Below are positions 40,985 through 51,589 of a stretch of 64,000 nucleotides of DNA, one piece after another. Both the position numbers and the translations under genes were made by a program. The stretch comes from Chaetoderma sp. LZ-2023a (Eukaryota; Mollusca; Caudofoveata; Chaetodermatida; Chaetodermatidae). Position 1 is the stretch's first letter; each line of letters opens with the position of its first letter. The notes beneath the pieces were generated by a model that did no database searches, was not told where the DNA came from, and saw nothing but the letters and a program-made list of their open reading frames with translations. The stretch is taken from positions 78,483,470 to 78,547,469 of the forward strand of contig CM067366.1 in NCBI GenBank assembly GCA_034401795.1, read 5' to 3'.

Positions 40985-42227
40985 TATTACTTGTCTATTA
41001 CAGGGGTATCTTATATGCTCAGAATACAAGCCACAAAATTCTGCTTCCACATATTGTTACGAAACAGACAAACAGGGTATCTGCTGTGTAAGACAACACC
41101 AGTTTGCAGCAAGACCATAGGCCTTAGCAAGCAACAGCTTCCGGTCAATATTGGTTTCAAAATATTCAATATAATATTTGTTGTATCGAATCTTATACGC
41201 CAGAGTTTTAGAATAAACAGGTTAATCTTTCACCAATGCAACACTCTTTCTATCTTTTTTCAAACAATCGCATAGGAAAGTTGTGGAATATTTTGAAACT
41301 AATTTGGCTAGAAGCTGTTGCTTTCTAAAGCAGCAACTGCCTCCTTGTAAATTAATTTCAAAGTACTAAACAGAATATGTGTTAAAGAATAACAAATTTG
41401 GTTTCTCTGGTTTACATAGGTGAAAAGGTTCGTTCTTAGTGTAAATCTAAATAGTCTACTATCACCTTTACTTTCAATAGATCTCATTATATCTTACATA
41501 ATGGTTAAAGGTTTAATTCCAGTCAAATTAACTCCCAGCGTGGTGTCTGGTGGGAACAGAGATCGTATCTATAACTAATCTATTTACAAGGACTTCTGAA
41601 ATATCAGTGGGCTAATTAATAGATGTTTAATCTTTATTAACCAACGTTCACGTTATCTTTATAACTGATATTGCTGTAAATTGTTGTTCTATATACATCA
41701 ACTACTTTCAGAAACACAAATTTCATAATATTCTGTGTTCTTCCTGATCCTGTAGAATTTAATAGAATGTTGAGATTTGCCCTGATAGCTAAACGGGTTA
41801 AAATCATTCAAGCATAGTCTACTATCTGACCACAGTTGGGGAAGAGTATGCTATTCACAAACATTGTATCAGTAAATTAAATATGTATGGTGAACTGGGA
41901 GAAATATAGGCAAGAGTCTACACTCATTATCATTAACCCATGTAGCAACTTGTTTATGATGTAAGAAACAATTAGTTGAATATCTTAAAATCAGTTTACA
42001 GGGACGACATTACTGCCTGCAGCAGCACCCTTCAGTCAAACAATTTAAAAAATATTCAAACGCTTTCCTATTTGGTTTCAATGAAATTGAGATAAGTGGG
42101 CTTCATCAGTGAAAGGGTTAATATCAAAATAGCTGAATTGTTTTCGTTTACATGCATGTATACAGGAGTACATGTGCGTCAGCAATACATATTGTTCAGA
42201 TGTAATAGTAATCGTAATAGTAATATA

Positions 42228-43870
42228 CACCTGTGCAAAAGTTAAGCACCAGCAAAAACAATAGAACGTAGAAACATGATGGTACAACTAGGCTGCCATA
42301 CTTTTTGTCCCCGCGTTAGCTGACATAATTCCAAGTACGAAATGCACATGCATGCATGACTTCACGCCGCTTGATGTCCGTGCGTGGCGGGAAACAGCAC
42401 ACGTGTTCAGTTATGTAAAAGTCCAGTTTGAGGTGTAGAACATTACATACAGATTTAGGCGACAAGATTAGGAATTTTGTGTTCATGACCGTGGTTTATT
42501 TGTACAGAGAGAATTAGCTCTTGATTGTGAACCGCTATGGCAAGACGAAGGTTAAGTGATCGTGTGAAATGGCAAATCATAGGCATGCATACCACTGGTA
42601 TGTCATGCAGAGAGATTGGCAGACAGCTGAACATTAACCATACTGTAATCAGTCGTTTGATTGCAAAACATGGGCAAACTAACGAGGTGAAGGACAGGCC
42701 TAGATCTGGAAGACCGAAGAAGACTACTGCCCGTGATGATCGAGCCCTAGTACGCCTTGTTAGGAGATCTCCATTCACCAACAGCAGAGTGCTCAGCCAG
42801 CAATGGGAAACGCGCAATAGAGTGTCAATGTCTACCGTCAAAAGGAGACTGTATGCTGCTGGCATGAAAGCTAGGAGACCTGTCAGCCGTCCTCTCCTCA
42901 CTGCACACCACAAAGAGGAGAGTCTGAGGTGGTGCAACGAAAGAAGACACTGGAACATGAGATCCTGGAGACGGGTACACCGGTCCGATGAAAGTCGGTT
43001 CCTGCTTCATGCCACAGATGGTCGAACTCGTGTATGGAGGTCCAGACGCACGGCGTACGACCAACGTAACATCATGGAAGAAGTTCCATTTGGTGGAGGT
43101 TCCGTTATGATATGGGGGTGCATCTCATTTGATTGTAAGCTGGATCTGTTGACTGTACCTGGAACACTAAATGGACAAAGATATCAAGATTCCATACTGG
43201 ATAGAGTTGTGGTCCCTCATTTTGTAAATCATGCACCTGGAACCCACCCTATATTCATGGATGACAACGCCCGACCACATCGTGCTAGAGCTGTGCCAGA
43301 ATGCCATCGAAACCCTACCATGGCCAGCAAGGAGCCCTGACATGAACCCTATTGAGCATATCTGGGACATTCTGGGAAACATGGTGAGAAGGAGGGATCC
43401 TCCTGTGCAGAACCTACAGGAATTAACAGACGCACTCCATCTTGAATGGCAACGAATACCACAATGGCGTATCAGTCGGTTGGTGACCAGCATGAGACGT
43501 CGTGTCCAGGCCGTCATCCAGGCACACGGTGGATATACCCGGTATTAATAATGACAGTCTCAAACTCATGCACAGATGTTAAACTTCGTTTTCAGACACC
43601 ATTAATGACAATCTAGCCACGTGTGTCAACTGTAGGGCAATAGTTGTCAGTTGTGTCAACGTAACCATATTCAGGCCTCGTTTTCAAGTTCAAACAAAAA
43701 CATACAGTGTTTCCCCACCATCATAATCAGCATTCCTCTAGTTGCATTATTACCTCTTGCACTAAGATGGATGGGTACATAAATGTTTATGCTATTGCTT
43801 TCTTCATAGCACATGAATATACCCTCGCATGTGCGTAAAAATAGGGTGGTGCTTAACTTTTGCACAGGTG
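42228..43870 (+). mobile_element. Tc1/mariner element copy 1 (inactive)
   Basis: Inverted ends CACCTGTGCAAAAGTTAAGC and GCTTAACTTTTGCACAGGTG are flanked by TA (42226-42227, 43871-43872). Length is 1643 bp. It is nearly identical to 56425-58084. It carries a 14-bp deletion in the transposase near 43296 and a 3-bp deletion in the 5' leader relative to copy 2. It was inserted inside the hAT-like element. Confidence 0.95.
42537..43548 (+). pseudogene. Tc1 transposase, frameshifted copy
   Basis: ATG 42537 opens a frame with the paired-like HTH (MARRRLSDRVKWQIIGMHTT) and the first catalytic Asp in RSDESRF, where copy 2 has Trp before Ser. The second Asp lies in MDDNARPH near 43265. A 14-bp deletion near 43296 shifts the frame, and the original frame resumes at 43231-43548 (SPDMNPIEHIWD with the catalytic Glu). 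The protein would be truncated between the second Asp and the Glu and therefore inactive. Confidence 0.9.
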
Positions 43871-43986
43871 TATAGATATGAAAGTAATAGTAATAGATCG
43901 AATATGGCGTAATAGTACTAGTAATAGAAGGAATTGAAAGTCATAGTAACAGATGCAATATAATCGACCCTATCCCTGCATGGAAG

Positions 43987-44565
43987 CATCTTTTAATCAT
44001 GGTTGGTCTTTGATTAGCATTAGATGTGATGGACTGAATGTGTCTGGATGGCTTCAGATTATTAGAGATTATCAGTCTGAGGTCTTTCTGATGGTCAAAC
44101 TCCTGCAGATTTTCGCCACTTAAGCTATGCGTGAAATCTTTTGATCCTCTGATTCGCAGTACAGAGCGCTTGGTGGTGTAAAAGCCAGTCCTACTTGGAT
44201 AGACAATCTAGATCTTTCTGAATGTCCTGGCAGTTTTCTATAGATTCGATGCTATGGTACAGTTTACATTCATCAGCAAATAATTTGGCTATGCTGGAGA
44301 CAACTTCAGGTAAATCATTCATGTAGAGCAGGAAAAATACCAGACCCAGGATTGTTCCTTGAGGCACACCTAAAATTAATCATTCCCAATTGGATTGGAT
44401 GTCACTTAAGAATGTTATCGGTCATCTATTGCTAAGGAATGGCTGGAGCCACTTGTGGATATTACCTCTGATTCCCAGTTGCTTGAAAATAAGTCTCTTA
44501 TGCGGGACAGAATCAAACGCTTTACTAATCTTTATGAGAACTTAACGTGTCTATGTTCATAAAAT
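43987..44565 (-). pseudogene. CR1/L2-like LINE reverse-transcriptase fragment, 5' piece
   Basis: The minus strand encodes AFDSVPHKRLIFKQLGIRGN near 44520-44460, LGVPQGTILGLVFFLLYMND near 44390-44320, and KLFADECKLYHSI near 44290-44250, where the catalytic ADD reads ADE. Stops occur throughout. It continues at 40836 on the other side of the hAT-like insertion. Confidence 0.8.
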
Positions 44566-45110
44566 TCCCCAATTGTCATCGTTTTGGTCTCTGAGAAAAA
44601 GCATATGTCTCTGCAAAATTATGTTAGCCATTGAGTTAGCAAAACCATGCGCACATCTAGAAAGAGAAAAGCCCACACACTCACCCCACGTTAGTTTCCT
44701 ACACAAATATTCAATACCAAACACGATCAATTCTATATCATTGGCACAATATCCTCATCATTTAATGTATCTGGATGGCTGTCTCTCTTTCAAAATACTC
44801 TCACTATACATTGCACACGATATATCTGCTGTAAAACATTCAAAACTGCAGCTATAATACGAGTTGATCATGAAGTAAAAAATAAATGTTATTACAGTCA
44901 TTTCAAACAGTGCTTCAAATGCCATTTTTATAATTTGACCCACAAATCCATGTGAAAAAACGAGAGTGATTGCATTAATGAAAGTCTAACAGGATGTAGG
45001 CCCTATGTATCTGACCCCTTGCCAGGCCATCTCTCGAGTTTAGTCAAACCGTCTGGGACCTATATACCAATGAGCTGGCAAGAAGCTAGAATCTGTCCAA
45101 TGACATGCCG
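44566..45110. other. Non-coding spacer
   Basis: AT-rich DNA between two LINE fragments in opposite orientation. No recognisable gene or repeat structure was found apart from short composition-driven ORFs. Confidence 0.45.
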
Positions 45111-45119
45111 CTCATTATA

Positions 45120-45700
45120 CACTAAATCGGTACGGACAGACATCCAGCATCGGCGAAATGCTCATGGAGCTAAAGTGGCAGCCTCTGGCAGAGAGACGTA
45201 GAATCGCAAGACTCGTCATGTTCTACAAAATCCACAACCATCTTGTCACAACTGCTATGCTGCTGACATCAAAGCACCACCCAGATCCTACATGAACAGA
45301 AAATACCTGGGCATACCAAATTCCTATGCCATTATGTGACTATCGTCTTTCATTTTTCCCACGTACAACTAGAGACTGGAATATCTTGCCAGAAAGCACT
45401 GTCTTGGCAAAAACTATTGAGGCATTCAGAAGTGCGATCCAACTGTTGCTGTAGTTCCACCACAGCACCAGATACTCCACTGGAATCCAGTGTCAGGGAG
45501 CCGTGCTCCTGCCTTGAGGAGACCGAAGCAATAAGCTTCTTTTATTGTTTTAACTACTAAATTCTTACTATATTTTAACCTCATGTGTCCTGAAGCGCAT
45601 GCACACCACAATTCAGAGCCAAAGTCTTCAGTTTAATTAAGTTAGTGCTTTCTTGGAAGACGAAGAAATTAAGGATCTGTATCTGTATCTGTACTAATAC
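45120..45700 (+). pseudogene. LINE C-terminal fragment with (ATCTGT)n tail
   Basis: The plus strand encodes LMELKWQPLAERRRIARLVM FYKIHNH and, after frame breaks, FFPRTTRDWNILPES and TIEAFRSAIQLLL, typical of the LINE C terminus. A UTR-like stretch follows and ends in GATCTGTATCTGTATCTGTA at about 45674-45693. Short microsatellite tails of this kind mark the 3' end of CR1/L2-type LINEs. Confidence 0.7.
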
Positions 45701-45864
45701 TGGGCCAAATTGATAATGCGCCCAGGTGCGTGTCTGGATAAAGATGGCCGCTCCGTCTCAGGAATAAAAGCAGTTATATACATATTTACAGTGATTGTGG
45801 ACGCTTAAATGGTCACCTCCCAGAGGTATCTCTTGAACGTGTCTACATCCGGTGCTGAGATGAT

Positions 45865-46010
45865 GCTGTCAGCCAGATCATCTCTCGTAAAAGTAACAAT
45901 ATCGGTGACACCAACGATACTTTCGGAAATATGCCATTTTACATAGCGATAGCTTAGTGAGAGTATAACGATATCATAGTGAAAGCTTCGGGAACATGGG
46001 TCCTAGTTTT
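45865..46010 (-). repeat. Possible MITE with ATAACGATA words
   Basis: The segment ends GCTTCGGGAACATGGGTCC, whose reverse complement resembles the start of 38415-38570 (GGGCCCATGTTCCTGAA). Both interiors are rich in TATCG/AACGATA words. It ends about 190 bp upstream of the AFG2A start codon. Paired ends were not resolved. Confidence 0.4.
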
Positions 46011-46203
46011 TTTGGTTCGAAATTCCAAGCATTTACGGCTCGGCGTAAAAAAAATACACTATGCCAATCTGGTCGTCATCTACTTTCAAACCTCAGCGAT
46101 CTGGCAACTATATACCCGTTTCCGACTTCCGTTTCGTCATTGTTTACTTCCGGCTTCGTAAACACGTGTAATTCTAAGTGAAGCACAATTACCAATTAAT
46201 AAA

Positions 46204-48834
46204 ATGTCTCGAAAATCTAGAGCATCTCGGCCTGATTGGAACGAGTGTGTTTACTGCACGCGAATTATAAGCATCAGAGACATTGACAAACACGCTGAGC
46301 AGTGTTCTCAGAATGATATACTCGCTTCAGACACTGTTCCTAGTTATGGATACATTCGAAACGGCGTATTGTTTAATACAGTTACACAGATTACAGAACA
46401 ATTATCCGAGAAACTCAGGAAATCAGAGAGTACTGTCAACATAAATCTAGTTATTCACACGTCTGCAATGAAATTATTAGGTTTAAAAATAGGACAGTTT
46501 GCTGTAATGAATAAACAATATGGGGTGAAAGTCTGGCCATCAGAAACATGTCAGCCAACAACCATCTCGGTTACAAAAGATGTTATGAAGTCTTCTGACA
46601 TGCTTAAGGAAAATGCAGTAGTTAGCTTAGCGCCATTGATATGTATCCCTACCGAAGCAGAAGAGGTACTGATTAGTATTTCACAATCATGTTCGTGGTT
46701 TGTAGTTGATGATTCCTTGAAGACATTTATACAAAATAAACTCTCTGGCAATATAGTTGCCAATCAGAATATTATCAGATTGTGTTACTATGGACAGCCT
46801 GTAGAATTTACGGTCACGGAAATTAAATATAAGCATGCGATTGACAGTGAGTGGAGCATACAAGGAAAAGCTACAGCTTCATCAGATATTAGTGTTTTAA
46901 CTGAAAGCCTTTCGGAACTGGATGTTTCTGATGCTAATGTTAGTCTAGATGTCAGTGAAACTCTGGTTGTAAATTCAACACCGAAGAGGACTAATTGTTT
47001 GACTAGTGAATTGAATGCAAGCGGTCAATCAATTGCATCACCTAGAACTCCTCTATATTCCCATGCTGCACAGTTTATTACACCTATGCCATGTACAAGC
47101 TTACAGTATGTCTCAACGCTAGATCTTGTAAGATTCTGTACTATTTCTGCATCAACAATAGTTAATGTAATGAATCAAGTGACTAAAATTGATACAGAGA
47201 GTTCAACGGATAATATAAAGATAACGTTTGCCAATATCGGAGGGTTAGATTCCCAGATTAATACTATTCAAGAGATTATACACTTACCATTGCAGTCTGC
47301 AGACATACTTACGCAATATGGCTTTTCAATGCCCAAAGGTGTCTTACTCTTTGGTCCGTCAGGGACTGGAAAGTCTATGATAATTGAAGGCGTTTCTAAT
47401 GAAGTAAATATGTTTGTACTAAAGGTCTCGGGCTCCGAAATATGGAGCAAATATTACGGTGAAACTGAGAAACGTCTTATTGAAATATTTAGAAAGGCCA
47501 AGCAATGTTCACCAAGTATAATACTTATAGATGAAATTGATACACTTTGTCCTAAGCGAAGCTCAGCCACATCAGAATTGGAGAAAAGAGTAGTGTCTTG
47601 TTTATTAACGCTAATGGATAGTCTTAATAATTTAATGAGTGACAAAACTGTTTTAGTTCTAGCCGCAACAAGTCGCCCAGATGCTCTAGACCCTGCATTA
47701 AGACGGCCTGGCAGGTTTGACAGAGAAATTGAAATTGGAGTGCCTACTGTTGCGGAAAGAGCCTCAATACTCAGTAAGATTCTTGCTGGTTTCAAGAGCA
47801 AATTGTTAAATTCTGATATAGCTTCTATAGCAGAAAAAACACACGGTTTCGTTGGAGCTGATTTACAAGCTCTGTGCAAAGAAGCAACACTTTTGGCTGT
47901 AAAAAGGCTTCCACAAACAAACACTAAGCCAAATTTACGACTATCAGTTGATTATTTTACTGAAGCTTTGAAGAAAACCCAGCCAAGTGCATTGAGAGAG
48001 GTTCAGCTTGATGTGCCAAAGGTATTGTGGTCTGAGATTGGTGGTCAGAGTGATGTAAAGCTAAAATTAAAGCAAGCAGTAGAATGGCCTTTGAAGCATC
48101 CAGATGCATTCATACGCATGGGAATCCAGCCACCTAAGGGTATATTGATGTATGGTCCACCGGGATGCTCAAAGACAATGATTGCCAAGGCTTTGGCTAC
48201 AGAGAGTGGTTTAAACTTTATCGCTATTAAAGGGCCAGAATTATTTAGTAAATGGGTAGGTGATTCAGAAAAGGCTGTTCGAGAAGTGTTCCGTAAAGCA
48301 CGAAGTGCTGCTCCATCCATCATATTTTTTGATGAAATAGATGCGTTGGCTGTAGAGAGGAGTGCAGGGTCTGGTGGAAACAATGTGGCTGAGAGGGTAC
48401 TTGCTCAACTTCTCACTGAGATTGATGGTGTTGAAAAACTGACAGATGTGACTGTTGTAGCAGCGACGAATCGACCTGATATGATAGACAAAGCTCTAAT
48501 GAGGCCTGGACGATTTGACCGTATCCTCTATGTTCCTCTGCCAGATGCACAAACAAGAAAAGACATATTTACAATTCGTTTCAAAACAATGCCTGTGTCA
48601 TGTGATGTAATTGTAGAGTCATTGGTGGAGAGAACTGATCATTTCTCTGGAGCAGAAGTCGTAGCAATTTGTCATGAGGCGGCCATGTTTTCCTTACAGG
48701 AGGACATTAGTAATAAGGAGATTAATGTGCATCACTTTGAGCAAGCACTCAGTGCTGTGCATCCTAGGATAAGTAGTGACATGATCTCATTTTATGAAAG
48801 TTATCACAAACAAAGTGGTCTAAAACACTGTTAA
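46204..48834 (+). CDS. AFG2A: AFG2-type AAA ATPase, SPATA5/AFG2A orthologue
   Basis: The intact, uninterrupted 876-codon gene has the ATG in the context AATAAAATGTC. AFG2 releases shuttling factors from pre-60S ribosomal particles. The N domain (about residues 50-230) is followed by D1, with Walker A GPSGTGKS (about 384) and Walker B ILIDEID (about 440). D2 follows, with Walker A GPPGCSKT (about 651) and Walker B IIFFDEID (about 707-713). The Cys-Ser in the D2 P-loop and LFSKWVGDSEKAVRE are typical of AFG2A rather than VCP. Length matches vertebrate AFG2A. An N-terminal C2HC motif, CVYC(x11)HAEQC at residues 15-34, is an added feature. The absence of introns contrasts with multi-exon vertebrate genes. 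Confidence 0.93.
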   Translation: MSRKSRASRPDWNECVYCTRIISIRDIDKHAEQCSQNDILASDTVPSYGYIRNGVLFNTVTQITEQLSEKLRKSESTVNINLVIHTSAMKLLGLKIGQFAVMNKQYGVKVWPSETCQPTTISVTKDVMKSSDMLKENAVVSLAPLICIPTEAEEVLISISQSCSWFVVDDSLKTFIQNKLSGNIVANQNIIRLCYYGQPVEFTVTEIKYKHAIDSEWSIQGKATASSDISVLTESLSELDVSDANVSLDVSETLVVNSTPKRTNCLTSELNASGQSIASPRTPLYSHAAQFITPMPCTSLQYVSTLDLVRFCTISASTIVNVMNQVTKIDTESSTDNIKITFANIGGLDSQINTIQEIIHLPLQSADILTQYGFSMPKGVLLFGPSGTGKSMIIEGVSNEVNMFVLKVSGSEIWSKYYGETEKRLIEIFRKAKQCSPSIILIDEIDTLCPKRSSATSELEKRVVSCLLTLMDSLNNLMSDKTVLVLAATSRPDALDPALRRPGRFDREIEIGVPTVAERASILSKILAGFKSKLLNSDIASIAEKTHGFVGADLQALCKEATLLAVKRLPQTNTKPNLRLSVDYFTEALKKTQPSALREVQLDVPKVLWSEIGGQSDVKLKLKQAVEWPLKHPDAFIRMGIQPPKGILMYGPPGCSKTMIAKALATESGLNFIAIKGPELFSKWVGDSEKAVREVFRKARSAAPSIIFFDEIDALAVERSAGSGGNNVAERVLAQLLTEIDGVEKLTDVTVVAATNRPDMIDKALMRPGRFDRILYVPLPDAQTRKDIFTIRFKTMPVSCDVIVESLVERTDHFSGAEVVAICHEAAMFSLQEDISNKEINVHHFEQALSAVHPRISSDMISFYESYHKQSGLKHC

Positions 48835-50345
48835 TCCTGTTAACTGTCAAATTTAGTCAAGAAAATGTTATTTTCTCATAGAAAATATTCTTTCGCAAAC
48901 CATGAGATTCAATGCCATTTAAAAAAAATTTACAACTGGAGTGACTGGCTCTGTTACCGAGCCAGTTATTTCAGTGGTAAAGTTTCCAACTGTGCTAACA
49001 TCATCGACATTCAATAATTGTATAATGGTTGACAACATCTTTGACCTCTTTACCCTCACCCCGTTAGGGGAGGAACTCTTGGTATTGCGATCATGAGGAC
49101 TGTCTGGAGCTGTATCTAATACCTACCTACTGATTCAGTTTGGCTCAGATTTTAACACACCAAAGGACGTTGCCGTGGAGGAGGGTTAGCAGACTGGCCA
49201 TAATCCGGATAAAAGAGTCCGGATAAGATCAAATTCTGGATATATGGATGTCTTGGAAACTACTGGTCAGATATGGCTCAAAACATTTGAAACAGGAAAT
49301 GGTGCGACCATACACTAGATTCCACGCCTTTGGTTGTGATCAGAAAAAATCCGGAAAATCTGAAAAACTGTGTGTCAAAAATGGGATTGTGAGGGTCTGC
49401 AATCTCTGATTTCACTTGTTATTCTTGTAAAACAACCTGATAATACATAATTTTAATGGTCCAGCAGGCTCAATATGGTTTCTTTAGTGGTCTAGATATA
49501 TGTTCTTTTGCAGGGCAAGAGATGTTTTTTTGAAAATTTACTACTTGAATGACTGGCTCGACTGAGCCAGTCATTCCAATGATAAACTTTAAAAAATTGT
49601 CTTCTTGTGCTGCAAGCGGGCGTAAGTAAGCAGTAATTTAGATGTGTTAAACCATGAAAAACGTAATGGAGGAAAATAACTGACTTCACCCTTTAACCCT
49701 CGAATTTGTTCAAGAAAATGTCAAATTTCTCATAAAATGTCCATTTGCAGACCAAGAGAAGACTCTTTTTGAAACTTTACCACTGGAATGACTGGCTCGG
49801 TTATCGAGCCAGTCATTCCAGTGATAAATTTCAACAATCGTCTTATCTTGGTCTGAAAATGGACATTCCTCAAGACGACTGCAGAAGCTGGAATTTCCAT
49901 TTACAGGCCAAGAAATAACTATTTTTGGAAATTTACCAATGCGGGTGCAGATCTGGTTTTCACAATGAATATTTTGCAACTAATCTGCCTGGAAGCCGAG
50001 CCAGTCATTCCAGTGGTAAATTTTCAAAAATAGTTTCTTGGCCTGCAAATGGACATTCTCTAGGCAAATGTATTGATTTTCTTAGCCAAATTTAACTATT
50101 AACCCTTTAACACTCATATCAGCTTAAAAACAGCCTCTGCAGTGGTCTTGTGAAATGTCTATTTGCAGACCAAGAGAAGATTATTTTTGAAATTTTACTA
50201 TTGGAATGACTGGCTCGATAACCGAGCCAGTCATTCCAGTGGTAAATTTTCAAAAATAGTCTTCTCTTGGTCTGCAAATGGACATTTTCTATGAGAAAAT
50301 TGAAGCAAATTCAAGAGTTAAATGGTTAAGTTGTCACAGCATGAT
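48835..50345. repeat. Cluster of palindromic MITE-like repeats, family A
   Basis: At least five copies are centred near 48955, 49562, 49803, 49985 and 50222. Each has mirrored arms, GAAAATTTACCACTGGAATG and its complement, around GACTGGCTCG...CGAGCCAGTC. Longer copies extend to CATTTGCAGACCAAGAGAAG arms. Copies outside the cluster lie near 1120, 1350, 20725, 33985 and 55775. Between copies, 49110-49420 resembles the inverted-repeat arm segment 235-545 reversed. No gene was seen. Confidence 0.85.
49110..49425. repeat. Diverged relative of the giant inverted-repeat arm
   Basis: The order of words matches the reverse complement of 235-545 and so the direct sequence of about 21425-21735. Examples are CAGACTGGCCATAATCCGGA, GGATATATGGATGTCT and TACACTAGATTCCACGCCTT. 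Similarity is about 75% by eye. The arm is therefore built at least partly from a dispersed repeat. Confidence 0.65.
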
Positions 50346-51585
50346 TGAGAAGTGGTCTTCTGACAGGGGTTCTCTGGATCTTCATTGATTATCAGCATTC
50401 ATATTAGGGTTATACAGTTAAATCTCTATAATGGACATCTGCTTTTGGGACCCAAACTCATAATGTGGTGGTTCTTATGTACATCACTTTGAGTAAGCAC
50501 CTTTTCAGTTTTGTAGTCTCTTCAAGACATGTGATCAATACAACGCCAAAAGCTATACAGTACAGCTCATAAATATGTTAACATGTATCCAACACAGAAA
50601 CAGTTTAGTTAGTACAATTTTGAACATGGTGTAAAAAAATTTTGTGGAATATTTTGGATTTAATTTGCTTTACCTTTCCAGAGTATCCATCTATCACGTC
50701 ATAATTAGCTATGTGGTGTGTAGGATGACGTCATAATCATTACATCAGAAATGATTCAATCTGGCTTGTCTTTAACTCTTAATAGTCAGACATGTTGTAC
50801 GAAGTGTATGTCTGGCAGCAACAGCACCCAGTCAAATTAGTTCCAAAATATTCAATAGCTTACCTATATAGTTTTCTCGAAATTGATAGTCAGGGAGTTC
50901 AGAGATCGATCGATCCCAACACAAGCGGGGTGTGGGAGGTGCTTACTTGGAGATTGGCGGGGCATTGCTAAAAATGGAAAGCTCCATTGGAAGGCATTTC
51001 TGCCTCAGATACGTTGCGGTTAAGTTATTTCTGAGCTGTGCTGTACACTATTGCCAATAAGGTGTATTAGCCCTTTAACATGTTTGACCAATTTGATCAA
51101 GAATGGTCAAGAAAATCAAAGATTCTGTTTAATGAATGGCCATTTGCAAGTCGCGATAAGACAACTTTTGAAAATTTACCTCTGAATTGACTGACTCGTT
51201 TATCGAGTAACAAATTCTTTTACGATGTTATGAAGCTAATTTGACTGGGAGTTGTCTATGGCAGCAACACATTCCCAGTCAAATTAATTTCAAATAATCA
51301 ACAGCTTTTCTGTATAGCTACAAGTTTTGAAATTGAGACACTGGCATGTAAAAGGTTTACATGGTTAAATGAATGTCTGGTATATATATATAGATTCCAT
51401 ACATGCTTTAGTGTACAGTATGTTTTATGTGATTTGTCACCCGATTCCACAATCAATTCTGTGAATGTCCAATGAGAATTCATCGAACAGTTCCGTCAAT
51501 CAAGTATATATTTCATTATCCAACTAACCAATCATAGAAAAATAACAAATAATAATAATAGTGATGGATGATTCTTGGCTTTACC
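50346..51585. repeat. Spacer with two palindrome family B copies
   Basis: Family B fold-backs occur at about 50640-50880, with its ATCGATCGATCCCAAC tail near 50905-50990, and at about 51220-51305. A family A-like half copy lies near 51150-51210. The remaining sequence is AT-rich and without a supported gene. Confidence 0.6.
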
Positions 51586-51589
51586 TTGT

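Larger units (their letters stand above)
40845..43978. mobile_element. Non-autonomous hAT-like element containing a Tc1 copy
   Basis: The ends are CATGGATGGGGTAATAG at 40845 and, reverse-complemented, CAGGGATAGGGTCGATT ending at 43978. Both are close to the CAGGG(A/G)TG.. ends of hAT elements. The flanking 8-bp duplications are CAGGGAAG (40837-40844) and CATGGAAG (43979-43986), 7 of 8 identical. Both ends are followed by GTAATAGTAAT-type repeats, as in many hAT MITEs. It interrupts a minus-strand LINE. Its own transposase was not seen. Without the Tc1 copy it is about 1.5 kb. The interior also holds family-B palindromes (about 41145-41365, 41990-42060). Confidence 0.75.

Noticed and set aside
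46204..48834. AFG2A as a processed retrocopy
   Set aside because: No poly(A) tract or target duplication is visible and the frame is intact. A native intronless gene is equally possible, so the point is left open.
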